Assembly: GCF_001662075.1 (NCBI RefSeq)
Contig: NZ_LYPL01000005.1
Location: forward strand, 186,001-250,000
Direction of reading: 5' to 3'
Origin: Rhizobium bangladeshense
Lineage (GTDB): Bacteria > Pseudomonadota > Alphaproteobacteria > Rhizobiales > Rhizobiaceae
Length of the DNA stretch: 64,000 bases
Part shown: piece by piece, positions 53,080 through 62,031 of the stretch
Numbering within the stretch: the stretch's first letter is position 1
Layout of the letters: the number at the start of each line of letters is the position of its first letter
Program-made: the position numbers and the translations under genes
The notes under the pieces: model-generated
The model's database searches: none
Told to the model about the DNA's origin: nothing
What the model saw: only the letters and a program-made list of their open reading frames with translations

Positions 53080-55137
53080 GTGAATTTCCTAATTGCAGAG
53101 ACATTCACGGCATCGTTCAGTCGCCTTTCCGGCGTAGATCAGAAGGCAGTAAAAGCAAGCGTCTTCGACCTGCAAATGGACGCCACCGGGAATGGGCTGC
53201 AGCTTCATCGCATTGGCAACAGCAAGGATCCTAATTTCTGGTCGGTCCGGGTCAACCGCGATATAAGACTGATTGTCCACAAGTCGGGCGATAGCGTGCT
53301 GGTCGCCTATGTTGACCACCACGACCCAGCTTATGCCTGGGCTGAGCGTCGACGGATTGAGGCGCATCCGCGAACCGGGGCTATCCAGATAGTCGAGGTA
53401 CGCGAGCGCGTCGAAGACGTAGTGCCGCCGGCGACGTTTGACTTCGTTTTCCCGGAGCCTACGAAAAGCAAGGAGGATGCGCCGCCGGCTGAATCCCTCT
53501 TCGCGTCTCTCGACGATGAGGCGCTTCTATCGGCAGGCGTTCCGGTAGACTGGCTCGCCGACGTCCGCACCGCCAACGAGGACGGTTTCTTCGCACTCGC
53601 GGCGCATCTGCCAGCAGAGGCCTCCGAGGCGCTACTGGAATATGCTGCCACCGGAATGCTGCCCGCGCCGATTGCTCGCGTTGCTGATCCATTCTCGCAC
53701 CCTGATGCGCTGCGCAGGATTCGTCCGATCGCCGACCAAGATGAACTGGAACAGGCGCTCGCCTTCCCTTGGGAGAAATGGGGCGTCTTCCTCCATCCCT
53801 CGCAGCGGGCGTTGGTTGAGCAAACGTTCGCGGGACCTGCCCGCGTTGCGGGCTCGGCCGGGACAGGCAAGACGATCGTCGCGATTCATCGCGCGGTCAG
53901 GCTGGCCCGGCAGAACCCGAATGCTCGGATCCTGCTAGCAAGTTTCTCGCAGCCCCTTGCTGACGCCATGGCGAAGAAACTTCTCGTGCTCGCGCCGGAG
54001 AATGGCGGCATCGTACCCCGCATCACCACCGCCTCGTTTCGCGGAATTGCAGAGCAGATGCATCAGCTAGAATATGGCGTGCGCCCGCGGATTGCGTCAG
54101 AAGCGATGCTGAGGGATCGCATCCACGATGCCGCGACGAAAGCCAACCTCAAGGGATTCTCTGATCGTTTCCTGCTGTCGGAGTGGACCAACGTGGTCGA
54201 CGCCTGGGGTATTACGTCGCCCGAGGCATACGCGACCGTTCAAAGAATGGGCCGCAAGAGCCGTCTCGGCCCCAACCAGCGCGAGCGGCTTTGGCCTGTG
54301 TTTGCGTCGGTGCGCGCGTCATTGTCGTCTGAGCGATACACGACGTGGTCTGAGGTCTTCACGAGTCTCGCTATTTCAATCATCGACCGCGGGTCGAAGC
54401 CATTTGACCATATCATCATCGACGAGGCACAGGATCTTGCGCCAGCCGAACTACGATTCTTTGCAGCTCTCGCTCCGGTCGCAACGGACGCCATTTTTCT
54501 GTCTGGGGACGTCGGGCAGCGCATCTTCCAGCACCCCTTCTCGTGGGCCGGGCTGGGCATTGACGTTCGCGGGAGGTCGCATACGCTCAAGGTCTGCTAT
54601 CGCACTTCACAGCAGATTCGGCGGGCTGCTGACAAGCTCTTGCCTAACATCCTACGCGACACCGATGGACTTGAGGACGAGCGCCGCGGAATCGTCTCCG
54701 TCTTTTCAGGGCCGCCGCCCGAAATTAGGACCTTTGAGAATGAGCATGAGGAAGCCGACAGTGTGCGCGCCACCATCGGCGCCTGGCTTGCCGAAGGTAT
54801 CGCCGCTCATGAAATCGGCGTCTTCGTGCGGACGGCTCAATTAATCCCGCGTGCCCGGTTAGCACTGGATGGGATCAATGAGGCGGCCGAGATTGTCACG
54901 TCCCCGTTGAGCCTGGCAAAAGGTCTGGAATTTCGCGCCGTAGTCGTGATGGCTTGCGATGAAGGAATTCTTCCTCTCGACGAACGCGTGGCGGATGCCG
55001 CTGACGAGGCAGAGCTTGACGATGTATATGAAACCGAGCGGCGCCTGCTCTACGTGGCATGCACCCGCGCGCGGGAACATCTAGTTCTTACCGGCCTGCG
55101 GCCGGGATCCGAGTATCTCGCCGACTTCAGTGAGTAG
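53080..55137 (+). CDS. RelE-like domain fused to a UvrD-type helicase
   Basis: A 685-residue protein beginning at GTG 53080 after GAGGTGG (GTG 53071 is the alternative). Residues 1-90 look like a RelE/ParE toxin fold (AETFTASFSRLSGVDQKAV, LHRIGNSKDPNFWSVRVNRD, DIRLIVHKSGDSVLVAYVDHH). The rest is an SF1A helicase: Walker A in AGSAGTGKTIVAIHRA, DEAQ box in IIIDEAQDLAPAEL, SGDVGQRIF, VCYRTSQQIR and the C-terminal VACTRAREHLVLTG. RelE-UvrD fusions have been noted in genomes without a clear role. Here the helicase closes the restriction operon. Confidence 0.87.
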   Translation: MNFLIAETFTASFSRLSGVDQKAVKASVFDLQMDATGNGLQLHRIGNSKDPNFWSVRVNRDIRLIVHKSGDSVLVAYVDHHDPAYAWAERRRIEAHPRTGAIQIVEVRERVEDVVPPATFDFVFPEPTKSKEDAPPAESLFASLDDEALLSAGVPVDWLADVRTANEDGFFALAAHLPAEASEALLEYAATGMLPAPIARVADPFSHPDALRRIRPIADQDELEQALAFPWEKWGVFLHPSQRALVEQTFAGPARVAGSAGTGKTIVAIHRAVRLARQNPNARILLASFSQPLADAMAKKLLVLAPENGGIVPRITTASFRGIAEQMHQLEYGVRPRIASEAMLRDRIHDAATKANLKGFSDRFLLSEWTNVVDAWGITSPEAYATVQRMGRKSRLGPNQRERLWPVFASVRASLSSERYTTWSEVFTSLAISIIDRGSKPFDHIIIDEAQDLAPAELRFFAALAPVATDAIFLSGDVGQRIFQHPFSWAGLGIDVRGRSHTLKVCYRTSQQIRRAADKLLPNILRDTDGLEDERRGIVSVFSGPPPEIRTFENEHEEADSVRATIGAWLAEGIAAHEIGVFVRTAQLIPRARLALDGINEAAEIVTSPLSLAKGLEFRAVVVMACDEGILPLDERVADAADEAELDDVYETERRLLYVACTRAREHLVLTGLRPGSEYLADFSE

Positions 55138-55429
55138 CCGCAGCCCGTAGCGGGAAGCGAAATCGTTTCTCCGCAGCATCGAAGGGCGCTCCGAGTCAGA
55201 AATGCGCGTGACAATCTCGCGCTCGTCAAACTGCTCGATAGGTGGCGCGGACTGAAAGAAGGCCATGCCGCGGACGAGATCCTAGAGGGAGAGCATTCGT
55301 GTCTGTACCCTTCGATTCGTAAGCTACGCCAAATAATGGGTGCCGGGTGAAGTTCTGCTTGCTGTGCATAGCGGACGAAACATAAGGCGAACGTCTTTGA
55401 AACTCAACGCTTTCGCGTATGCTCTTCGA
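55138..55429. other. Spacer before the Argonaute operon
   Basis: No gene is supported. The stretch separates the restriction operon from the Argonaute operon and should hold the latter's promoter; no clear sigma-70 boxes stand out. Confidence 0.4.
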
Positions 55430-56770
55430 ATGGACAAGCGAATCACCGAAAGTCAGATCCTCGGCGAGCTTGGCGAAACGGTCGTCAAGAAGATCGTCCT
55501 CGAAAACGGGTTCATCTACGAGCCCCGTGGCCGGCTGGAAGCTGGTACCGATGGCCTGATAGAGTTGCGAGATCCGAAAACTGGCTCTCCTCTCGGCAAG
55601 TGGCTGGGCGTTCAGGTCAAGTCCACTGCGGACGGTCGGTACACCCGCGAGACTGAGGACCATTTCGAGTATCTTCTGAAACCTCAGGATCTTCGAAACT
55701 GGCGTCAGTCGAACATTCCGATCATCATCGTGGTCTGGCGGAAGTCAGACAATTCCGCTTATTGGAAGGAAGTAACGGATTCCGTTGCCGGCGAGGAGCG
55801 CCGCCTGTTTTTCAGCAAGAATGACGACGTGTTCGACGGCGTCTGCGGTGATCGGCTCGGGGCCTTGACTGTGGACCGACGGACACCCGGCGTGTTCCTC
55901 CCCCCGTTGAACGGTGGCGAAGGCGCCATCATCAATATGTTACGGATCCGAATGCCGGACGAAATCTTCATTAGCACGTCGCCGTTCGGCTCGGGTCGAG
56001 ATGCATTTCCCGAACTTCTTGAGCAGGACGACATTGCCTTAGACTGGGTCATTCGGAAGCGCCGCTTTATCTCGTTCTCCAATCCGCGCTCGACCGGCGC
56101 ACGAGCGATCGTCGACGAAGATCAGGTAGAGGCCATCGAAACCGCTCTGCTGGCCGACAGCGACGACCAAGACGACGTCAATGATATGATCCATCTCCTT
56201 CGCAGGACATTGGAACGGCAGTTGTCGCAGGATCTCGCATATTCGAGGCATGAAGGGCTTTTCTATTTCAAGGCCTTCGCGCGCAACGCCGTTCGCCGAT
56301 ATCAATACATGTCGAGTTCAAAGAAGACCGCCGCGGGAGTGGTCGGCGTATATCCTGGTAAGGGTGGTTCTGGCTCCAAGGCATATGTGCGACACCATGC
56401 TGCCACGTTCCGGTTCGAACGTCTCGGAGATGAATGGTTTGTGGTGATCGATCCGACCTTCTTCTTCACCAATGACGGTTTTTCCCCGCACCGGTACCCT
56501 GGCGCGCTTCTCGCAGGAAAAAAGCGGCTCGAGAGGAATGCTGCTGTGAGGGGGCAGGTCATCATGTGGCAGCATCTGCTCGTCGAAAGCGGAAAGCAAG
56601 AAGATGGTCTGCTTTTCGCGATGCCAAAGGAACGCCCGGTCCTCGGGTTCGAGACGCTTCCTATCATTGATCTTCCCAGCGCGGTGCCCGAGGCCTCTTG
56701 GATGAGAACCGACCCTCGTGCGGAGCAGATGGTACCCATGGATCTGCTCGAGAGGCTGATATCGGCATGA
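55430..56770 (+). CDS. DUF4365 nuclease-APAZ protein (DREN-APAZ of a SPARDA system)
   Basis: A 446-residue effector. The N-terminal DUF4365 domain is a PD-(D/E)XK nuclease: Glu16 in GELGETVVKK, Asp41 in EAGTDGLIEL and Gln62-x-Lys64 in GVQVKST. The remainder (about 165-440) corresponds to the APAZ domain that pairs with short Argonautes. In known SPARDA systems, guide-directed recognition of invading DNA unleashes this nuclease on DNA indiscriminately and kills or stalls the cell. I start at ATG 55430 because the alignment-type N terminus begins there; the ribosome site is poor and earlier codons at 55397 or 55340 are open. It overlaps the Argonaute gene as ATGA. Confidence 0.85.
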   Translation: MDKRITESQILGELGETVVKKIVLENGFIYEPRGRLEAGTDGLIELRDPKTGSPLGKWLGVQVKSTADGRYTRETEDHFEYLLKPQDLRNWRQSNIPIIIVVWRKSDNSAYWKEVTDSVAGEERRLFFSKNDDVFDGVCGDRLGALTVDRRTPGVFLPPLNGGEGAIINMLRIRMPDEIFISTSPFGSGRDAFPELLEQDDIALDWVIRKRRFISFSNPRSTGARAIVDEDQVEAIETALLADSDDQDDVNDMIHLLRRTLERQLSQDLAYSRHEGLFYFKAFARNAVRRYQYMSSSKKTAAGVVGVYPGKGGSGSKAYVRHHAATFRFERLGDEWFVVIDPTFFFTNDGFSPHRYPGALLAGKKRLERNAAVRGQVIMWQHLLVESGKQEDGLLFAMPKERPVLGFETLPIIDLPSAVPEASWMRTDPRAEQMVPMDLLERLISA

Positions 56771-58218
56771 TGTTCAAAAGCCGTATTTTCGAGGAGCCGG
56801 CGCTGGAATTCGGCGATGGAGGTAAGGGGCCGGATCCGAGGCAGGGATTGCGGGAACACGGGCCGCTGCAACCCAAGCCGGGCGACCTTGTCAGGATCGG
56901 CGTCATCGGTACGGAAGACACCGTAGAGGGCTTTTCCGAGTTCATCGAAGAGGTCGCGGACGGAATTGAAAGCGGCAACGAGAAGCTTATCAACTTGAAC
57001 CCAGACTTTCCGGGTCTTTCGAACCAGAATCCATTCCGTTGCCGTTTCGAGGTTCAAAGCGATGCAATGGTCTTGATCTCAAAGCGCCAGATAAACGAGA
57101 TCCGGAAGATTGCGAAGCACGAGGACGCCGTCAGGGCTGCCGTGGATCTTATGGCGGGCCAGATTGCGGCGCTCGTAGAAAGCAGCGCAAAGCCAGACGT
57201 GATCGTTCTCGCGTTGCCGCTGCTCCTGATCGAGAAGGTCGTCAACGCGAAGAGCGATCCGGAGGAGGAAGGGGCCGAGGAAGACAGCGGCGACGAATCC
57301 TTGAACTTCCGCGATCTGCTCAAGGCCCGAGTCCTTCACATCGATGTTCCCTGCCAGATCGTCTGGCCCGATACCTGGGACGACAGGGCAGTCATTCCCC
57401 GGAAGGTGAAGCGTTCGAAGAACCGGCAGACGCAGCCGAAGGCGACGCGCGCTTGGAACCTTCTGAACGCGCTTTTCTACAAGGCGGGGAAGGTGCCATG
57501 GCGGCTTCTGCCGGATCAGGCCGAATATCGCACAAGTTTCCTTGGTATCGGCTTCTACCGCGATCTCGATGGTCAGCAACTTTGGACGAGCACGGCCCAG
57601 ATGTTCGACGAGCGGGGACGAGGATTGATTCTCCGTGGAGCTCGGGCCCAGACTGAGACCAAGGGGCGCCATCCTTATCTGACTGCGGAGGATGCCGAGG
57701 ATCTGGTTGCACGGTCGATCGACGCCTACAAGGCTCATCACAAGCATGTACCGGCCCGCATTGTTGTGCTCAAGACCTCGCGATTTCGTCCGGAAGAGGC
57801 TGAAGGCATCCATGCCGCGCTTAAGCGGTGCGGTATCGAACTGTGCGACATGGTCTGGGTCCAGGAAAGCTCCCCGATAGCGATCTTCCGCGACGGGAAC
57901 TATCCGGTTCTTCGTGGAACGTTCATCGACCTTGGAGAGAAGGGGCTGCTCTACACTCGCGGAAGCGTCCCCTACTATGGGACCTATCCTGGCTTGCGGG
58001 TACCAAGGCCGCTGCTCTTGGTTCCTCATGAGGACAGCGACAGCCCGCTCTGGAGGATCGCAGAAGAGGTTCTAGCGCTGACGAAAGTGAACTGGAACAC
58101 GACGCAGTTCGACCAGAAGCTGCCCGCGCCGATCAAGGCCTCCCGCGACGTCGGACGGATACTCAAGCATGTCCCATTTGGAAGTGGGGAATCGTCGGAT
58201 TTTCGACGATACACTTAA
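56767..58218 (+). CDS. Short prokaryotic Argonaute (MID-PIWI)
   Basis: A 483-residue protein with only MID and PIWI parts. MID: KARVLHIDVPCQIVWPDTW (about 186-204). PIWI: NLLNALFYKAGKVPWRLL (231-248), then GIGFYRDLDG at 260-269, where the first catalytic Asp expected in PIWI is not present, and LALTKVNWNTTQFDQKLP at 436-452. This matches inactive short Argonautes that bind guide-target hybrids and activate a partner effector. It starts at ATG 56767 overlapping the DREN-APAZ stop (ATGA), as in SPARDA operons. Confidence 0.9.
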   Translation: MMFKSRIFEEPALEFGDGGKGPDPRQGLREHGPLQPKPGDLVRIGVIGTEDTVEGFSEFIEEVADGIESGNEKLINLNPDFPGLSNQNPFRCRFEVQSDAMVLISKRQINEIRKIAKHEDAVRAAVDLMAGQIAALVESSAKPDVIVLALPLLLIEKVVNAKSDPEEEGAEEDSGDESLNFRDLLKARVLHIDVPCQIVWPDTWDDRAVIPRKVKRSKNRQTQPKATRAWNLLNALFYKAGKVPWRLLPDQAEYRTSFLGIGFYRDLDGQQLWTSTAQMFDERGRGLILRGARAQTETKGRHPYLTAEDAEDLVARSIDAYKAHHKHVPARIVVLKTSRFRPEEAEGIHAALKRCGIELCDMVWVQESSPIAIFRDGNYPVLRGTFIDLGEKGLLYTRGSVPYYGTYPGLRVPRPLLLVPHEDSDSPLWRIAEEVLALTKVNWNTTQFDQKLPAPIKASRDVGRILKHVPFGSGESSDFRRYT

Positions 58219-59069
58219 AGCCACGAACCATGGTAGAGGATGTCAATCTTCTCGATCCTGCGCCGGAGTGGCGCCTTGTTAGCGGCATGGCGAATCCTTG
58301 CCGGCTGTCGATGCGCGAGGTCGATGGCCGTCCCTGAGGCCGAACTAGCGATGTGACTTGGCCCCGGATTAGGGCGAAAGCTTCGCCGACCATCTTATCG
58401 TTGATGGACGCGTTTGGAGGCCTCGGAGGTGTCGAAGAAGGACACGGCTCGGTCGATCCTCGCCCTGAGACGCCCGACCGCCTCGGTGCGAACGTAGGTC
58501 GTCGATGACAGTTCAATCGCTGCCGAACCCGATGGTCGATAGCTTGGGGTCGAGCTTTACAAGTTTATGCTTCTGCTCGTCCCCTCCGACTGTGTTTCCA
58601 TCCGGCCGCCAACCGGCGACCTACCGGAGAGAGTGCCTCGCCTCTGCTCCACGCTATCACAGGGCTCGTGGACCCGAGCCGCCGAAGCCAGTGACCCGCG
58701 ATCTCCATGCTGTTACCGATCCCGTATCCGCCATGGATGATGAAGGGACAATGTCCTTTCCCGAGCAATCGTGAGACTGAGGGAAGGATCTGATGACGGG
58801 AGACGCCGTCATTCCTCAGATGTGGAAGCCGATAGCCCGAGCTGTGTCGGGCGACGTCGCTCACTAACCTCGCAAGCGACGGGGGATAGCCGGAACCCGT
58901 CACCCGGCTCGCCTGCGCGACAGTTTCTTCATTGTCCTCCGGATGGAGCATGGTAGGGACGATTTCGAAGAGAGCGGCTTTTTGTGCTTCGCTGGCCGTT
59001 GGTTGGCCAGACATTCCAGGATTCGAAGAGGTGCCTCCGCATAACGCGCCGCCGTTCAAATCCTTCACC
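58219..59069. pseudogene. Stretch of decayed coding sequence
   Basis: No intact gene is supported. A 35-codon plus-strand frame (58230-58337, MVEDVNLLDPAPEWRLVSGM) and a minus-strand run (TEAVGRLRARIDRAVSFFD, around 58410-58500) look coding but are short and out of frame with neighbours. A minus-strand open frame at 58565-59068 (167 residues) contains FIIHGGYGIGNSM, which could be a degenerate P-loop with Asn for Lys. I read this as debris of lost genes between two cargo modules. Confidence 0.45.
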
Positions 59070-59099
59070 GGATGAAGTGCGAATCCTTGAATGCCTGTT

Positions 59100-59240
59100 C
59101 ATTACCGCCGTTCATAAAGAAAGTCTATTTGATTTTAATAAAGGATTCAAATATCATTTTTGGATGTAGAAAATTGTCAACAATTATACTTTCCATTTAC
59201 ATTACATTTTTTATTATGTCAAATAAATTTACATGACAAT
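59100..59240 (+). promoter_or_regulatory. AT-rich regulatory region with inverted repeats
   Basis: This stretch is strikingly AT-rich against its GC-rich surroundings. It has AATTGT-CA-ACAATT (59172-59185), a perfect 6-bp inverted repeat, and TGTCA (59217-59221) facing TGACA (59234-59238) across 12 bases, plus several TTACAT repeats. It lies upstream of the 375-residue gene and probably holds its promoter and operator, or a nucleoid-protein (H-NS/MucR-type) target. Confidence 0.55.
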
Positions 59241-59329
59241 CTCCAGATTACATGTGATGAGGCGGGATCTTTACATTCCAACTTTTCGTCGGCCATCTTT
59301 CCCGGCAGACATGCAAGCCGGGAGATCGC

Positions 59330-60457
59330 ATGAAGCTCGAACACAAACTGGATGCTCCTCTACGGGGTGGGGCCCTGACGCAAGCTGCCAAATGGGCGAT
59401 TCACTTCCCGGCCGCCATAACGGTGCTTCCAGAGCATGACGAATATCCAGCCGATCTTCCTAGAAAACTGGAAGCCACGCCGGAATTGAATGATCTTATC
59501 GAGCAATTCCGGATCGGTGCGCTTGTGCCGGGCTTTCCTGACGACTTTCTGACTCGTGGGCGTCTGCATCCGCGCATCTTGTTCCAGCGGCTTGATCGCT
59601 TCGACTTCGACGAACGCTGGTCTTTGGGACTGTCACAGTCCATCCTCGGGGTTGCCGTTCCGATCGATGAACTTAGAGATCTCGGGTCTTACACCAACGT
59701 CATACCGGGCATGCCTCACTGCCTTCTCAACGACTTCGAGGCATGGGACAGAGGGCGTTCGGGCGGGAAGAAAGTGCTTGTGCCAGATGGCAAAGGCGAT
59801 TTCGACTTCACACAGGGTCTGCCGCTTTTCGCCGGGGGCGAAGCCGCCTTCAGTGCTATGGCGATCATAGCTCCATGGTGGAACGAGGCCGAAAGAATCC
59901 AGCGTTTCCTGACCGCTCGCCAGCTAGGCTATCGGTATGGGCGCTGGGATAAGCCATTCTCGAATTCGGCAGAAAAATTGCTGGCTAACAGTGTTGTGCT
60001 GTGCGTAGAGGAGCTGGTTAACGCCAATCCGTGCTCGATCGAGGGCTTGAAACTCGGGACGGAAGTGGACCAACTCTGGGAAATTCCCGGCGTCTACCGG
60101 CCAAGCGTTTTGGAGCACGAGCGGGTACTGGGCCCCGTCATTGAGCGTCTCCTGCCGATTGCCGATGAACACGGTTTGGCGGTGATCCCGACGGGCGGCA
60201 TGATCCACTGCATTGCGTTCGAACCCAAGGCCGGCGATCCGTTCTCCGACTTTCTGGTAGATTCTGCCTGGGCCATACCAACCATGAGCGACCGTCCCAA
60301 CCAATACCTTTTCAATCTGCAGCGACTATTTGGATCCCTACATGGCGCGACACCGCTCGGCCTTCGACTGGTCAGAAAGATCTTAAGCGAACACCTGGAT
60401 TTTGACTTCTACATTAAGGACTTCAACTTAGGCGATGGCGCCGAAGATGTCCTCTAG
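59330..60457 (+). CDS. Unknown 375-residue protein next to the recombinases
   Basis: A soluble protein from ATG 59330, preceded by GGGAGATCGC. It starts MKLEHKLDAPLRGGALTQAA and has notable segments DFDERWSLGLSQSILGVAVP, LPLFAGGEAAFSAMAIIAPW and GGMIHCIAFEPKAGDPFSD. No catalytic motif or known domain can be named. It stands between the SPARDA operon and the recombinases, with a long AT-rich leader, so it is probably separately regulated cargo. A new defence gene is possible but unsupported by any motif. Confidence 0.8.
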   Translation: MKLEHKLDAPLRGGALTQAAKWAIHFPAAITVLPEHDEYPADLPRKLEATPELNDLIEQFRIGALVPGFPDDFLTRGRLHPRILFQRLDRFDFDERWSLGLSQSILGVAVPIDELRDLGSYTNVIPGMPHCLLNDFEAWDRGRSGGKKVLVPDGKGDFDFTQGLPLFAGGEAAFSAMAIIAPWWNEAERIQRFLTARQLGYRYGRWDKPFSNSAEKLLANSVVLCVEELVNANPCSIEGLKLGTEVDQLWEIPGVYRPSVLEHERVLGPVIERLLPIADEHGLAVIPTGGMIHCIAFEPKAGDPFSDFLVDSAWAIPTMSDRPNQYLFNLQRLFGSLHGATPLGLRLVRKILSEHLDFDFYIKDFNLGDGAEDVL

Positions 60458-60654
60458 GCCCCCACTTGCGCCTGCCGATCTGTGACGCAGTCTTTAGACG
60501 GGTGATCTGCCGGCTCACCCGTCGCAGGTGATGCGGTCTCAGTACCCCTTAACCAGCGTGATCGAATGGCGCCTACGGTCCACGGGCCGGCGTCCAACAT
60601 CATGCGCGAGCTACTCTCATTGAAAGTTTGAAGAAAGCGGTCAAGGACGGAAGC

Positions 60655-62031
60655 ATGAATGACGATAGCCCGACGGCTCCTGACGCTACCGCCATCGTGA
60701 TCGACGTTCCGGTCCGATTGAAGAGGTTCGGCAGCATGATGGATGTGCCGCTGCCTATTCTCGTGGTCCTGGAGAAGGGCGAGGTCAATGTTCCGTCAGA
60801 CACGTACCAATTTGCTCTTAATCGAGCAGCGGTTGAGAGGTTCGACGCGCTCCACCGGATGCTCGTTGCGATCCGGTCTCTATATGCCTTCTGGCGCTCT
60901 TCCGGGTTGTCGATCCGGACAGGTGAAGAAGTCGACGTGGTGATCTGGAGCTACTTAGGCTGGCGGCTCACCGGACCGGAGAGCGTGGGCTACGGCACGG
61001 TCGGGATCGAGTTCGCGGACATTCGAACCTACGTAAGATTTTGTCGGAGGCAAGATCGTCTGGCCTCACCGTTCGCTCGGGCTTTAGGGTCTGAAAGCCG
61101 GCTTTTTGAAACGAAAATGCCCGTTCGTCCGACGGCTGCGTTTCTGCAGCATCTAAAAATCCAGAGGGAAAGATTTCTCGAACTTCAGGAGTTGGAGGCC
61201 GTCCTTCCCACAGATTTCAGGAAAATCGCAGTACCTTCATTCAAGAAGGCGAAGCATATCATACGGTTCCCTACGGAAAACCAGATGGACGACCTGATCT
61301 TGTCCGAGCCGAACCCGGTGTATCGGGCCCTCTACTGCCTTCTCGCCGCCACTGGCGCCCGGCTCTCCGAGGCGCTGCACATGTGGCGTTGCGACGTGCT
61401 TCCGCCGAGCTACGCCGGAAGGTTCAGCGGTTCGAACGATGGGAATCCGTTCGTGATCTACGCCCATCCTGAGGCGTCAACATGGACGGGAGAGAGCTTC
61501 GCTAGCAGAGGCGTGCGGTGTCGGAAAGAGGTTCTTGAGACTGAGTATAACGCGACGTCGCGCCTCTGGACGGTATCAAAGAAGGAGCGCCTCGGATGGA
61601 AGGGGATGCTGCTGTTTGATCCTCGCAATTTGTCGTGGGGGTTCTGGGTCGTAGACCGGTACGCCAAGGAGTTCGCGCGGCTTCTCCCTTCTATCCACGC
61701 CCTTCACGAGGAACTTCGTACGGACGAACAGCATCCATATATCTGGATCAACCCTAGCAACGCGTCCTATCGCGGAAATCCGATGCGTCGGCAGATGCTC
61801 CGGAGAGCAATTGGCAGAGCCTGCGCCCGGATCGGCATCGAGCCATTTATCGACGAGGGCGGACATGGTCACGGATTCCGTCACTTCGCCGGCTGGTACG
61901 CCGAAGCGAAACTCGGGATGTCTCCTTCTGAAAAGCAGCTCGTCCTGCGGCATGGCGACGTGCAGTCGCAGGAAGACTATGGGCGCCGCTTGGCGGACAT
62001 TTTCTCGAAACTCGCATCAGGGAAATCATAG
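60655..62031 (+). CDS. Tyrosine recombinase, GmtY-like
   Basis: A 458-residue site-specific recombinase from ATG 60655, which follows AAGGACGGAAGC; an upstream TTG (60628) lacks a ribosome site. The catalytic domain contains LLAATGARLSEALHMWRCD (box I Arg), HGHGFRHFAGWYAEAK (box II His and Arg), LRHGDVQSQEDYGR (second His and, at about residue 442, the nucleophile Tyr). Size and the following gene resemble GmtY of gamma-mobile-trio elements. It is the best candidate for moving this island. The next gene starts directly at its stop. Confidence 0.85.
   Translation: MNDDSPTAPDATAIVIDVPVRLKRFGSMMDVPLPILVVLEKGEVNVPSDTYQFALNRAAVERFDALHRMLVAIRSLYAFWRSSGLSIRTGEEVDVVIWSYLGWRLTGPESVGYGTVGIEFADIRTYVRFCRRQDRLASPFARALGSESRLFETKMPVRPTAAFLQHLKIQRERFLELQELEAVLPTDFRKIAVPSFKKAKHIIRFPTENQMDDLILSEPNPVYRALYCLLAATGARLSEALHMWRCDVLPPSYAGRFSGSNDGNPFVIYAHPEASTWTGESFASRGVRCRKEVLETEYNATSRLWTVSKKERLGWKGMLLFDPRNLSWGFWVVDRYAKEFARLLPSIHALHEELRTDEQHPYIWINPSNASYRGNPMRRQMLRRAIGRACARIGIEPFIDEGGHGHGFRHFAGWYAEAKLGMSPSEKQLVLRHGDVQSQEDYGRRLADIFSKLASGKS

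Noticed and set aside
58565..59068. Minus-strand 167-codon frame with a P-loop-like GGYGIGNS
   Set aside because: The Lys of the P-loop is Asn, no other ATPase motif follows, and neighbouring frames are broken; listed only as part of decayed sequence.
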